Source: Symbiotaphrina buchneri (taxonomy: Eukaryota; Ascomycota; Symbiotaphrinales; Symbiotaphrinaceae). From it: DNA of 64,000 bases. Below, one piece after another: positions 11,545-23,331 of this stretch (position 1 is the first letter of the stretch; every line of letters starts with the position of its first letter). Both the position numbers and the translations under genes were made by a program. The DNA is taken from the NCBI GenBank assembly GCA_001599915.1, contig BCIG01000002.1:558001-622000 (forward strand), read 5' to 3'. The notes beneath the pieces were generated by a model. It searched no databases, was not told the DNA's origin, and saw only the letters and a program-made list of their open reading frames with translations.

Positions 11545-12441
11545 ATGTCACAGCGCTCTCCGCTCGGTCCCGGTGGGGTGGCCTCGATGCCTGCTAGTGT
11601 CGCACAGAATGGTACCCCGGCCCGAAAGGACCTGCATCGAAACATGCTGAAAGCCATGCGACCTCCCCAACTTCAGCATGAGTGGGCCTTTTGGCATGAC
11701 AGGTCAGTCCAGGAGAATACTCCTCACATGGCTTCTTTCAAGACGGCCATGTCGGTGTTTCTGCCGCTGACCCGCACCCGCAGAAATACCAGCCAGCCGC
11801 ATCCGGAAGGCACAGCGTACGGCGACCGGCTGGTCTGTCTCCAGGAGAAGATCAGCGACGTCAAGACGTTCTGGGAGGTCATGAACCACTTCTCCATGTC
11901 CTCGCTGCAGATGCGAGACTCTGTCCATTTCTTCAAGCGCAACGTGAAGCCGGTTTGGGAAGACACGCGCAACGTTCGCGGCGGCGCCTGGACGTTCCGC
12001 GTGCCCAAGGCTGACAGCGGGAAATTCTGGCAAGAAGTCCTGTTGATGGCTATAGGAGAGCAACTTCAGGAGGCTTGTGTTGGCCGTGCGTTCTCCTCGG
12101 TTCGAACCAAGACTTGAGGTGTATAGGCTGACGCTTCTCCCCCTTTTCCAGGCGACGACATATGCGGCATCAGCGTCTCGGTCCGCTTTAATTCGAACCT
12201 CATCTTGATCTGGAATCGTGACGGCAGTAACAAGGAGTCAATTGATAGTATCCTGAAAGCAATCCTGTCGCTGCTATCCGAGCCGCTGAAACCGAAGGAC
12301 ACCCACTACTATTACAAGAAGCACTCAGACCATCTGGGCTACAAAGAAGCCATTGCGGCAAGCCCAGTCTCAACGTCCTCAGATGGGGTGACGTCCGCTG
12401 GGGAGAAGGAAGTCGGAAAGGAGTCTTCCGGTGCTTTGTGA
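11545..12441 (+). CDS. eIF4E-family cap-binding protein
   Basis: Exons 11545-12085 and 12152-12441 (276 aa). Cap-pocket and dorsal-surface residues are visible: HEWAFWHDR near residue 42, VKTFWEVMNHF, KPVWEDTRNVRGGAW (the Trp-Glu pair that binds m7G) and ICGISVSVRFNSN. Length exceeds the usual 210-230 aa because of a disordered N-terminus, an insert (TRTRRNTSQPHPEG) between the first two Trp segments and a Ser/Thr-rich tail. Filamentous ascomycetes carry a canonical eIF4E and a second, divergent eIF4E2/4EHP-like paralogue; the insert suggests this is the divergent one, but both Trp residues of the first motif are kept. It likely binds capped mRNA in the cytoplasm, as initiator or repressor. 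The splice GGCC/GC keeps frame and yields the VGRDDICG junction. Confidence 0.88.
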
Positions 12442-12732
12442 ACAAGTGTCCGAATAGTACTCGATATGGTTGTCACTTCTGAGAGCTGGCGCTTATTGGT
12501 TCTTTGAAGTAGTTTTGGCTTCACGTCTCCCCTTGGATATTTCAGGTCGCCTTGTTTGTCGCGAGTACTCAAGTTACGACCTTATCGGTACCAGCAAATG
12601 CTCAAGCATGTGTCCCAAGCGCCCCTTTGTAAACGTCATGCGCCTGAACGCGCAGCATAAATCTTGACGGCCCCCCAATCCTGGTGCGCCTTTAGACTCC
12701 AAAACCTGAACGATGCAAACTTTCCGGGAACC

Positions 12733-13454
12733 TTAGTCGAAAACCCCGGCTCTCTTCATAACGCCCTCGAATTCTTCAATGTCGACTCCCTTGTGCACGC
12801 CGTCGCCGCCGTTTGCCTCGAGGATCATATCTCTGAGGACCTGATCGTCGACTTCCTCCCTCAGCTCTCGAGCGACTCGCCGCAAATGCGCCATAGTGAT
12901 AGGTCCATCCCTGCCACCTGTGAAGAGCCGATACGCGGCTTCGATCTCCGCCGAAATGTCCGCCGCGGAGCGAGCGTTAAGCTTGAGAGCGCACACGGTG
13001 AGGAAAGGCTCATAGGTTGCGAAGCCAGTTTCGGTCGGGTCTACGGTGTCGAGGATCTCGCGCAGCTCTTCCTTGTCGTTCGGGGGAATACCCAAGGCTC
13101 TGTGAGTCGGCACCAGTCAGTGCTTTTTCTTGCGCGTCCATCATCGGGTTTCGGCGCGGAGGGGGATCTAGATGGAACGTACACCATGGCGCGTCGGACG
13201 TCGTTGATGGGCAACACGCCTTCCTTCTCGTCCTCAAAGTCCTCATGTTGGACGCTGAAGAGATGGAAGGCCTCTTTGATCTCAGCCTCTTCCTCGGCAC
13301 TGATGTTGTTCTCTTTGGCGAGCTTCGACTGCCGTGGCGGTTTCTTGGCCGGAGGAGCGGCCGTCGAGACAGCCCTGCGCTTTGGCGGCTAAGCCCATAA
13401 GGCCCATGTCAGTATGCAATCAAACGAAACATACGAAGTAAATAATCTTACCAT
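12733..13454 (-). CDS. Centrin/calmodulin-like EF-hand protein (degenerate loops)
   Basis: Exons 13452-13454, 13183-13388, 12733-13099 (191 aa). The basic N-terminus (MPPKRRAV, PPAKKPPRQSKLAKENN) precedes ISAEEEAEIKEAFHLF and three further EF-hand-like units: KEELREILDTVDPTETG, AAYRLFTGGRDGPITMAHL and LEANGGDGVHKGVDIEEF. The layout is that of centrin/Cdc31, but most calcium loops lack the D-x-D-x-D pattern, so calcium binding is doubtful for at least three of four. The start codon is the entire coding content of exon 1: ATG directly followed by GTAAGA. Upstream frames have ATGs (13621-13623) but none joins in phase. The donor after GCCATGGT is chosen because it gives RRAMVALGIPP. Role is probably a small adaptor; a spindle-pole function is not shown. 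Confidence 0.75.
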
Positions 13455-14127
13455 CGCTGGCGCCCGGCCTCGTTGAGGCTGTTCGAAGGTTGAAGGACGG
13501 TGGTGCACTGGTGTACGGATTCGTACCTTCGGGGCTCCGTAGGCCTGCTGCACCGTGACGTTGAGTGGTGTTGTTGCGCTTGGACGGCACTTGCCGAAGG
13601 GAGCAGTGTCTTCATTTCTCGACGGTTTTTGATTTTTCGTTTCTACTTTCCCACACTTTCCACCATCACCACCGAACGGTTGTCATCATCTATTGCGCTT
13701 GTTCATTGCGCTCAACATGCTTCCGTTTGCGCTCGGATAAATTCAATCTACAATACTTTGTGTCACTCATCTGCATTTTGCTCATTGGAGTACTAATATT
13801 TCCTCCATGGAGCATCACTCTTATTTGCTTTGGTTCTACAACTTCCGTAGTTCGATCAATGTATCATACCTTCCCTCCTAGCCGTGATTGACTTTCAGAA
13901 CATATTTTATGCATGAAGATTCACTTCTGAACTCGCTTCTAATTTTGCTAGAGCTCGTCATCGACACCTATCAAGGATGCGCGAGTGTGGACAGAGAAGC
14001 AATATTGAAATCATGTTTCGGGTCAGTTGATCTGCAACATCCTTTGTGCAGCCGCTTGGCTCTTAATTGAGTTGAGACCTGGCATATTTGCCTGGTGGTG
14101 GCTGGCAATGGAGACAATTCCCACCTC
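13455..14127. other. Intergenic gap
   Basis: Promoter side of the EF-hand gene and 3' side of the DUF1264 gene. It contains a pyrimidine-rich tract (about 13620-13680) and no further coding signal. Confidence 0.5.
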
Positions 14128-15164
14128 CTAAGCTCGACTTTTGAGATCGCATGCAGGCCTTCCGGGCCCATTACTTCTTCCACATACTGTCCGCGTATGG
14201 ATACAAAATCAGCCCCATATATTCGTGCAGCTTAGAAAAGATGACGGACCTGGGTGAATTTCAGGGTCTGGGATGTGTTTCCTGATCTCCGCCTTGTGCT
14301 TCGAGTCGGCGTGGAATCTCTCATCTCTGTCGCGGATGGTACTCTGGTCGGGGAATTGGCTTTCATCGGTGAAAGACATCATCAACTTCGGCGGCCCTTC
14401 TTCAAGTCAGACTGATCCAGCTGAGGACAGGTGGGCGCTCTACCAAGTGGTAGTGTATGGCCTTTGTCAATCTGCCAGAAATGGTAACTGCATGAGGAAG
14501 CTATCAGCCATGTCCAGCGTTTCCTACCTGGTCCATACCGACGTACGTCTTGCCATATAATGGAATGACCTGCTCCATCTCCTTGGTCTCCGCTGCCTCC
14601 CACACGGTTTGTGGCATGCCCGCAGGTGCAGGCATAATGAGCAAGCCGCTCTTGACCTCATACACGTGGCTGTGCCAGAGCTTCCGCTCTTCAGAATCCA
14701 GCGTCTCGTACAACTTGGGGGTGATCATGTATTCCACCCCGATCAGGCGAGCCTTAGGAAGGGGGGAGTCGTAGAGCAAGCACTGTCGTACATCTGCTGC
14801 TATCAGCATCCACGCCGCGTTTTTGGGTATTCCAGAAGGGACACATGCCCTCATTGAGATGCGTGCAGTAATGATTGGCTTCAACACATGTTCCGGGTTC
14901 ATCAGCATATACCTGAGTGAGCTTAGCAGCGCGTTTCCAATCTGAGGAGCAGGGACAATGCTCACATGCCATGCGTTCAAATGCGCACAGATGGATTTGA
15001 CGGGACGAAAGTCCTGAAGCGCGGTCAGCCCAGCCTTAACGCTTCAGCGTATGTCATTGAGCTCGGTCAACCTGGACCAGCGCTGCACCCGTCTCAAGGA
15101 CGCTGCTGGTGGTGCTGATGGGCTCTCCCTGGGCATCATTCGTGATGGGTATCTCGGTACTCAT
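14128..15164 (-). CDS. DUF1264 (OBAP-like) protein, C-terminus uncertain
   Basis: Seven exons: 15072-15164, 14966-15013, 14849-14912, 14547-14793, 14444-14487, 14250-14396, 14128-14186 (233 aa). The family core is clear: [84 protein letters not shown]. In plants relatives are oil-body-associated proteins; the fungal role is unknown. Intron 14794-14848 starts with GC (AGG then GCATGT), forced by the frame that joins LNE to DVRQ. At the end, the only GT..AG choice (intron 14187-14249) shifts the reading frame: the expected [11 protein letters not shown] is encoded at about 14150-14186 but in another frame, giving an 18-residue unrelated tail. So the C-terminus may be decayed, mis-sequenced or spliced differently. 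Upstream exons are secure. Confidence 0.75.
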
Positions 15165-15642
15165 GTCGGCCGATTGGCGTGGTTGTCTGAATAGAACAAT
15201 CGATCGACTCCTATGGCGCTGTCGTGCTCTTGTGCGGGGAAATCGAGAAAGAATGATCAAAATCGTAGCGCACCATGTGGTTGTGGTGCACGAATAATTC
15301 TTTAGCTGTACCTGACGTCATACCTTATCATTTCAGCGGGCAGTACCGTGATACGTTCGTAGTACGAGTATCTAAAATCTGGTACTGGTCTACGTGTAGC
15401 TTGTCTGCTTTTCGTAGGAGTTACATATCGCGACATCGATATTCGGAGACTACGTGTGCTGTGGCAGCCTTGCGGTTCGCACGATGTTCTGTGCACTCAA
15501 TTCCGCCCCCACATCTACTTACATTGTCCTAGCTATAGTTTCGAGTCTTCAGGAGGTGGTCTACAATGGAGCCATATCAAGTTAGCATTTCCAATCCCGT
15601 CTCCATTTTGGCTTCTAAGACTCAAGCTAGGACTCGGCATAT
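15165..15642. other. Intergenic gap
   Basis: Promoter region of the DUF1264 gene next to the 3' end of glyoxalase II. No gene seen. Confidence 0.5.
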
Positions 15643-16865
15643 TCACTTGAAGCTGTTCTTCATCTCCCGGAGTTTCGCCATCACTTCCACAGGGTCCGTT
15701 TTCCCTGTTGCTTTCTGGATCACCGGGTCCTGTCCGGCATTCAGCCAAGTTTGCAAAAGTGCTGTGAGGAGCTTTGATACATACATCTACCCTCATGAAA
15801 ACGTTATGTTCCTGCAATGATCAGCAACTGAAGCTACCGTAGAAATCGGGCTCGCTGACCTTTTCTTGGCCGATTGTAAATCTACCCTGCGTCTCCTTAT
15901 TGTTCTCGGCAAACTGCATCAACTTCTTGATCGGCTCGCTCTGAGAGACGGATGCAGCAAATTTGACGTTGGACTTGGTATACTCATGACCGGGCTAACC
16001 TTCGTCAGAGACGATGAATTTTCATGGTGGACCGTCAACTTACGTAGACTTTAGTATCGTCAGGCAGCGAAGCAAGCGTCTTGTTCAAGGCTACGTGCAT
16101 CTCTTCCGCTGTGCCTTCGAAAAATCTGCCGCAACCTTTATATAGTCAGCATTCTCTGTCGCTCCAAGTGACCATGGGCGGCAAGCCTACCTCCATGGAA
16201 CAGTGTGTCCCCGGTGAAGACTGCTTTATCCCCAGCATCTTCCATGAAATAACAGATGCTGTCTTGTGTATGACACGGAGTATATAGCGCTTTCACGGTA
16301 ATGCCCTGTCCAATCTTAAAAGTCTCGCCATTCTTAGGAGTCTTCGACACCGACTCACAATCCCTGCCGCCGATGATGGGCTTGCGAGGAAAATGAGAGA
16401 GCTAACAGCCAGAATTAGCATCGAGATGGATTCAGTTCCCAGAGCCGAGAAATGTCCGCACCATTTCTTTATTGCCTCCCGCATGATCCCAATGGCTATC
16501 CCCAAGCCATTAGCAGGCCGGCTCCCGACTGGTCCCGCGGTTCATGCTTACTGATGTGTATTGACGATCGCAGTTAGATTGATTTTTCCGGCATCTATTT
16601 GTGACTTTAAGACCGGTACAACTCTGCCCAATGCACCGAGTTAGGAAATCCGGGACCATTGCGGGATTGGGTGCACTTCAATCATACTCAGCTGGATGTG
16701 CGGGGTCGATAATCACAGCATCTTTTGTCTGATCATCTACCACCAAATATGCGTAATTGTCGCTCTTCCCCTCCCCTATATACATTATCAGTATATATAT
16801 ATCAAGCCACACTGCATCTGAAAATTCGTCAAAGACATACACATGGGAATAGACTGGATATGCAT
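15643..16865 (-). CDS. GLO2: Hydroxyacylglutathione hydrolase (glyoxalase II)
   Basis: Nine exons: 16841-16865, 16688-16775, 16552-16623, 16462-16495, 16191-16401, 16044-16135, 15860-15994, 15785-15811, 15643-15729 (256 aa, normal length). A metallo-beta-lactamase fold hydrolyses S-lactoylglutathione to lactate and glutathione in methylglyoxal detoxification. The metal motif [11 protein letters not shown] is assembled across a splice site; further ligands appear in [21 protein letters not shown] and YPGHEYT. No mitochondrial presequence is seen (MHIQSIPMW start), so it is probably cytosolic. The fourth intron acceptor was chosen at 16402 because it gives [15 protein letters not shown], matching the family spacing exactly. 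With eight introns in 257 codons it is the most intron-dense gene here. Confidence 0.92.
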
Positions 16866-17415
16866 GGCTCGTGAGACGGCGAGCTTCGAGAGTCAGTAAG
16901 TAACATGTCGTGGGAGAGGGTCAGATAGCGCGCTTACGCCGGCGATGAGTGTCTTGAATGGACTAGTCAGAGGTCTGCGCGGGAGTATGGACAGATTCAT
17001 GAAGCGGGCAATCCAATCTGGAGTGTCCAAAGCAGTACGAAGTAAGTGTTCTCTTACATTCGTGAGGTGAGCACTGAGAGCATTGATACTGCCCATCATG
17101 TAAGCTCTTTCTTGGCGCGGGGATTAGCCCGAAACCCCGCGAGTTCACCACTGTTATCTTATCGGCGCGGTAGGTGGGCAGGTGGCAGGGGGAAAGGCCG
17201 AGGGCCACGGGGTTCACTTCAATAAATCCAGGATAGGTGAGTTATGGTAAGGAGAGGGTTTACGGATTCTCCTGTGCTTTCTCCGGTAACCATTTGTTGC
17301 TCTGTTCGTCATGGGCTGATCATGTTTCTACTTGTAAATACTATCATGCTTGGTTATCTCCTCGTCTCCTCATCTCGTAAAGTCATTAGGCCCATCTCAC
17401 GAAGAGAAAGAATTT
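16866..17415. other. Intergenic gap between two same-strand genes
   Basis: 550 bases upstream of glyoxalase II and downstream of NAD kinase. An AT run (TATATATATA near 16792-16801) lies inside the glyoxalase II gene, not in this gap. No other feature recognised. Confidence 0.5.
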
Positions 17416-19453
17416 CTAGCTTGCGCCGGACTCCTCCCATTCTCTATAGCCCTTCTGCCTCTGACGAGAATTCCAATTCAGTGTCCTAGAAGCACCCATT
17501 AGATACTATCCAAGATGGGGCCATGGAGTGTGAACCCACCTCTGTATACTGCTGACCCAATCTTGGCTCCTCCGACCCCGAGGCATGACGTTTGCGAATG
17601 GATATCGAGAAGCAGACACAGTAACATAATCACCCGGACATAGTTCCACCCTGTGGTTGCCTTAGCCAAGGTCTGTCGTGACGTCGGTCAAGGGATAACG
17701 AACCTTTCGCGCCCATCAAAACTAGCCCAAGCGCTTGTTCGAGCATCATAAGGGACTCCTATACGCAGGACTATCGTATCTGGAAGGATAATAGGGCGGA
17801 AGGATAAGGTGTGCGCGCAAATGGCTGTAACCAGGATCACAGGGTTTTCCGGATGGCAGAGCGAGCCGCCAGCGGCGAGGTTATAAGCAGTGGACCCAGT
17901 GGGGGTCGCTACACAAATTCCATCCGCTTGAACAGTAGTGAAGTGTTCATCATCGCCAAATAACTCGGTAGAGGACATGGCTACATAGAATTAGCATACG
18001 AGCGTAACCCTAGAAGAGCGCGTCCCGGGTTGAAGCTCACTTGGATTTGGCCCCCTATCCACCACCACATCATTCAGAATCTCGCGCGTAGCTTCGGGTT
18101 GGTGAGTCCGATTGTCATCGCACTCCTCTCCCACGAGCTCTTCAACAAGATCTCGTTGTCCCGGCTTCTGTCGTTTCTGGGACCGCATTATAGTGACTTC
18201 GAAACGCAGTCTCAAGCTTACTGTAATACCATCATGGAATGCCGATGTAAGTGTTTGTGCATAGTCCGTGAAATCGAATTTAGTGAGGAATCCCAGAGAA
18301 CCAAGCGCAAATGACAGCACAGGGGGGACGACTCTCTGGAAGAGCCAGCTGGCGTAGAGTACTGTGCCGTCGCCTCCAAGCTATCCGGACTCAGCATCGC
18401 TCTAGACATTAAGACGTAACACTTACCGTGACAACAAAGTCGAAAGTCTGAGGATACCGTGCACATAGTTCATTCGTCCAGTATTTGAGCCTTGATCCAT
18501 ACGAGGGGTCCTTCGCGATGAGTCCCTGTGCATCGAACTTCTGATTGGTCTTCAGAGTCTCTTCGACATATCTGTGGCCTGCATTTAGCTTTCAGCTGTC
18601 GATGTGGCTCGATTCCCGCTTCTTACACTGTATATTGCGTACCCCTTTTTTTCGAAAGAAGCCACTCCGCAACCTCCCGTGTATAAGTGATAAGGGTTTC
18701 ATCGTGCGCCTTGGTCAAGAGGAATATTGTGCGGACAGTCATCTTGACTTTGACGTTCGCCATCTTCTTCGACAGCTCCCGCACGCCGAGGACCATTTCG
18801 GATAATTGTCTTTTCGTAAGAAGTCGCGACCTGATGTGGGCTTCTCGTTCTTCCGACATTTTGTCTGCGACGCGATCTTCAAGTGCTCCATCAGCAGTAC
18901 GTCCAACCTTTCCGGCATTATTGCTCTGGCGTTCTAGCAGCGAATGGATGAAGCAATTCGTGTGCTTGTGCGGCACATGTGGCCTTGGTCCAACTGCAAC
19001 CATGGACGACTTGCGACGGTGGCTGTTCTGCTCGTCGAACTCAATCTGGGGGGATCACTTAGCAAGGTTAACCTCACTATAGCAGTGCTGGGAGACCCCA
19101 CCTCGAGGGCATGTTGATAGTCCGAGTCGCTCGAATCCCGCCGATGCTAAATGTTTGTTAGCGAAGAGTCTCCGGTCGGTTGGTGGCGGACGGACTTCTT
19201 CAGGGATGTCTGCGAGGGACTGATGCAGAAGCTCAGGGCCGTCAGAGAGTGCGCTATCCTCTGATCCCATCTGCAGCTTGCCTCTGTGGTTGCTGCCCGG
19301 AATGGCTTTTGAAGCTATTTCTGTAGACTGAAGATCGAGATGGTGGACTTGCGGCAGCGCACTGTATCGCGTCGACACCGTGGTGAAGTCATAAGTTGTG
19401 GCCGATGCTACGCCCGGGCGGAAATCTCCACGCGCTAGTGGTACCCCTGACAT
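17416..19453 (-). CDS. NAD(+) kinase
   Basis: Eight exons: 19196-19453, 19102-19146, 18627-19045, 18427-18571, 18041-18380, 17704-17980, 17540-17650, 17416-17485 (554 aa). The protein phosphorylates NAD+ to NADP+ using ATP. The catalytic GGDG motif is [15 protein letters not shown]; other signatures are [59 protein letters not shown] and [10 protein letters not shown]-like [11 protein letters not shown]. The first 180 residues are Ser-rich and variable, as in fungal Utr1-type cytosolic kinases; no mitochondrial presequence is evident, which argues against a Pos5-type enzyme. The exon 1 to 2 join (GTCCGT donor, branch GCTAAC) is set by the frame of [13 protein letters not shown]-terminal exons supply [12 protein letters not shown]. 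Product length and all motifs fit, so the call is firm. Confidence 0.93.
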
Positions 19454-20508
19454 GCCCCCATTTTACCTACAGGTAGGTCTGCTCTGATCCTGCCGCTAGG
19501 ACGGTGAACTTCCTCACCAATTAGTCACGATCTGGTGCATGTTAAGAGTAATCCAAGATGACGACCTGACGACATTCATATATGAGCTTGGTTGGACCAA
19601 ACTGCTCACCTTTTTGAACCGTTTCTCGACTTTCAATCGTCGGTTACTACTAATACCCTTCAATGTCCCCGGCCGGGGTCCCGGCAATAGATCACTAATC
19701 GTATTGCCGATCTGGGATTAGAATAATCAACTGCTGGCCGCGAGCTACAACTTCAGCTTCAACAAGGAAGGTGCATGGAAGGCTAGATAAGTACGGTAGT
19801 AAAGTAGTATCTTTGATATGAGACGCACTCCCGAACAAGTGCATGGCGCTCTTCTCTCAACACTTTGCTAAGGTACCTTCCATTATTTAAGATAGCTCTC
19901 CTTGCTGTAGGTCGCGTTGCATGTATACTCATTTGGCGAGGTCGTCCTACGACTTAAAATCTTGGTTGGCTTCATGAGGAGCTCACCATATCTTCATATA
20001 CGGTTCAAAGTACCTTACTCGTAATCTAGAAACGACGGTTATAGTGGAGGTTGAGCCAAGTCTACTGAACGGTGTAGAGCACTCTGGTGCTTGACGGCAT
20101 TACCTGGTGCGCTCACGCTCCTCGAGGTAGATGCGGGCCAACCGGTCTTTGAATGTACCTTTGCCTTACCGTGTAAAGGTACTCCACTTCTTCCGGTCAT
20201 GAAGCGGGCAAATTGAGCTCAAGTCAAGCTTTGCCGATCTCCCGTCGGCGTGGGCCACTGGCCATAGATCAGATTGAGCGACCGAAATCTTTTTAGCGAT
20301 GGAAACCTTAACCCTTGCAAGGGTACAAGTACCGTACTCGTACAAACCGCTCCTGCACGGTCAACCAGTCACGACAGCAAGCTGCAGACGGCTGCAACTG
20401 CAACTACTGGTATCGCATCAACGACAACCGTCCCGCGCATACGGTGCCAAAATCTTTAGTGCCAAAGTATCAGATACTTTGGGGCGATGCACGTAGTCTC
20501 GAGGTACC
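19454..20508. other. Divergent promoter region NADK / LAS1
   Basis: About 1 kb with TACCTTA-type motifs (AGGTACCTT at 19871-19879; GTACCTTTGCCTTACC near 20154-20171). No coding signal is convincing here. Confidence 0.5.
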
Positions 20509-21860
20509 ATGGGGAGAGCCGTCAATACGCCATGGAAATGGCATACCGATCTTATCAGAGTCCGCGGTCAGCTATATCCCAGTGCCGATGTACTCAAGAC
20601 CGATAAGGATGAAAGACGTACAGGTATCGAAATGGTGAGAATGCTGCGGCCTGATAAATTATTCGCAGAAGAACACGACTGATGTGGTCAGGTGCGGGCC
20701 TGGAAAATGCGTGGCGGTGTTCCACATACTGTCATGTCTACAGCCCTCCTCGTTGATGCAATCCTGCATGATGATCCTGACCAGGCTTCGATCCTTGCAA
20801 TTACTGCAACTTATGCCTTTGCCTTCTGCAGGTTCGTCACTGGTCTGCTAGATGGTTGCCAGACAAGTCGTCACAAAAAATCGATGTTTGCTTCCGCTAG
20901 AGAGCTGGGCTTGCCCGCCTCCTTCGTTGATCTCCGTCATGCGGCCACTCATGAGGATATGCCTAGTTTGGCAAGTCTAAGGCAAGCAGTCCAACGCTCA
21001 TTGGACTGGCTCTGGCATTACTACTGGTCCGCTATAGACGAACCAAGTGCAAGCCTTTATGAGGACGGAGAACTTGACTCATCAGTCCTGGTCTTGAAAG
21101 AGCAGCTCCGGACGCTTCTGCGGAGCTATATAAAGACGCGCATCAGCCAACTCCGGGGCGAAGCCACATCGACACCAAAATCACTGTCCCCAGAGACGGA
21201 CAAGTCGCAAAGCTATGATGCCATATGCTGTAAAAAATTGACATTCTTGTGCAAAGATCGGCCAGCATCGCTCAAAGCCCTATCTGAGGTGCTTCTAGAG
21301 AAAAAGTTTCTCATACCCTCCTCCAAGATGTACGTATTATGGAACCCATTGAAGAGATGGCAACTCACGACTTTTGCTTTTGTAGCCTCGGGTCTGCTAT
21401 TGACAGGGTCTTCACGATCTGGGATCCTCTATTGAAGAGGCTGGCTGGCCACCAGCTGCATCTCTTGCCATCGCTCATCGGAGAGATGGGTTTACAGCTG
21501 GCCGGTTGCACCGTACTGGACACTTCGCTGGACATCCATAGGGAAAGCATCTATCAATGGCTTACCCATATCTTATTCAACGACACATGGGCCAGAATTC
21601 GAACGAGAGTTTACAGTGACATGCGTGCCTGGGACACCCTGATTGAAACCTGCTTAGAAGAGCCCAATTACTGGACCCTGCGTATCACATCATTAATACT
21701 GGACGCAGATCGATATATCAAAGCCAAGTGGGATAGCAGAGTAGCTAAGCTCTTAAAGGAATTTGAGGGAACACGATTGGAACTCAGCGGCGAGGCCATA
21801 TTATCTGCGAAAAAAGAGATACGAGATTACAAAGAAGATCTCGAGAGGCTTAATGAGTAG
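20509..21860 (+). CDS. LAS1: Pre-rRNA endonuclease Las1
   Basis: Exons 20509-20634, 20692-21329, 21386-21860 (412 aa). Las1 cleaves ITS2 at the C2 site of pre-27S rRNA in complex with the kinase Grc3, in the nucleolus. The HEPN nuclease motif RHxxTH is intact in VDLRHAATHEDMP. The N-terminal Las1 domain begins MGRAVNTPWKWHTDLIRV and continues through KMRGGVPHTVMSTALLVDA. The C-terminal half, from about LTFLCKDRP to the end, is the less conserved Grc3-binding part. The first intron follows GIEM exactly and the second rejoins SKI to LGSAIDR. Length is at the short end for filamentous fungi. Nothing looks broken. Confidence 0.92.
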
Positions 21861-22452
21861 GACGGGCACGATTTATGGCACGTGAAAGGCAGTCAGCTCT
21901 CAGAACGTTTCCAAAATGGATCCGCGTTCGCCATTAAGAGGGTATTCTGCTGCATGAGATCTATGGGACATCCTCAGCTAGCATGGGGTAGAAGATTTTT
22001 CAATGGGTGCCTTCAGGCTTTCACGAGGCGGATATCAGCTTTCATGTGATTGCGTCAGGTCTACTGCACCCCGGTGCTGACCATGGTTCTTCAGCATAAG
22101 GCGTTTTCCGTCATATTCGGATTGGCGTTGAATGATGACTACGGGGCGATTGCGGTTGATTCAGTTGCTCGAGCATGTTAGCAAATCGGGGACGAGCTCT
22201 GTGCTTAGGAATTAATGAAGCCACACCAGAAGCAGATTATATGACACTTAGATAGGTCGGCACTTTGCGCGTCCGGATGATTTTAAGCGATGCAGCGACC
22301 CCAGCCAAGATAGTCGAACACCGCCAGGTCGAAGTAGATAGCTCACCATATGTCCGCATGAGCGACCGGCAATCCATACAATGTCGTCGTGAGACCGCTC
22401 ATGATCTCAAGCAGTGCCTACTCGACTGCAGCGCCTGACAGTGTCGTTCAGT
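21861..22452. other. Intergenic gap LAS1 / TRS31
   Basis: About 590 bases, tandem orientation. It should hold the LAS1 3' UTR and TRS31 promoter. No other feature seen. Confidence 0.5.
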
Positions 22453-23179
22453 ATGAACTCCTCTCAGAGATCTGTAGCATCACCACAAGCCCCCTCGCAA
22501 CGGTTATCCGTGACAGGGCTTAAATACCCATCCAGCAGGAAGACCATCTATGACCGGAATCTCAACCGCAGTCGGACGTCCGAATTGAGCCGAGCAAGCT
22601 TCGCATATCTCTTCGGTGAGATGGTCAGCTATGCACAAAGAAGGGTCACGGGCATTCAGGATTTGGAGAGAAGGTCAGTCGACAGCAGGCGGAGCGCGCT
22701 ATCCTGTCTACCAGCCCCAGAGCAATTGACTAACTCCACCAAGATTGAACGAGCAAGGACATCCCATCGGCCTGAAGCTCCTAGATCTGCTCCTCTACCG
22801 TGAGCCGCCACGCTCGGCGCAACGCCCCACCCGCATCCTCCCACTGCTCCAGTTCATTACCACAACTCTATGGAAACACCTTTTCTCACGGCCCGCCGAT
22901 GCCCTGGAACGCTCGAAGGACAAGGATGACGAATATATGATTAGTGACAACGACCCCTTGGTGAATCAATACATATCAGTACCGAAGGAGATGAGTCAGT
23001 TGAACTGCGCCGCGTACGTGGCGGGCATTATCGAGGGCATTTGCGACGGGACAGGTTTCGCGGCAAGGGTGACGGCGCACGGGGTAGGGACCGAAATGTG
23101 GCCTGGAAAAACCGTTTTCCTCATCAAGTTTGAACCAGAGGTGATGGAGAGGGAGAACTTCTTGGAGAAAAAGCTCTGA
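22453..23179 (+). CDS. TRS31: TRAPP complex subunit Trs31 (TRAPPC5)
   Basis: Exons 22453-22673 and 22744-23179 (218 aa). BET3-family fold: KTIYDRNLNRSRTSELSRAS, FAYLFGEMVSYAQRRV, then spliced ERRLNEQGHPIGLKLLDL and the C-terminal NCAAYVAGIIEGICDGTGF, HGVGTEMWPGKTVFLIKF. These are the diagnostic segments of Trs31. TRAPP acts as the guanine-nucleotide exchange factor for Ypt1/Rab1 at the Golgi and tethers COPII vesicles. The start ATG was chosen because the upstream frame continues only to non-ATG codons. N-terminal 25 residues are Ser/Gln-rich and variable, common in fungi. Confidence 0.93.
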
Positions 23180-23331
23180 GGGACACACAATTTCATTTCC
23201 TGGGGCGTTGTTGGTGTGATACGGGCGTTTGTGCATTGCTGGGCGTTCTAAAGGCTACTTCGACAATAGTCGCGCAGTCACTGAAAGCATGAGACGGGTG
23301 TCATGGAGGTGTCAGTTCATAACATTTAAGT

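Noticed and set aside
12098-12107. GGTTCGAACC, a tRNA B-box-like word
   Set aside because: It lies in the eIF4E-like intron, the flanking T-stem does not pair and no A box or acceptor stem fits.
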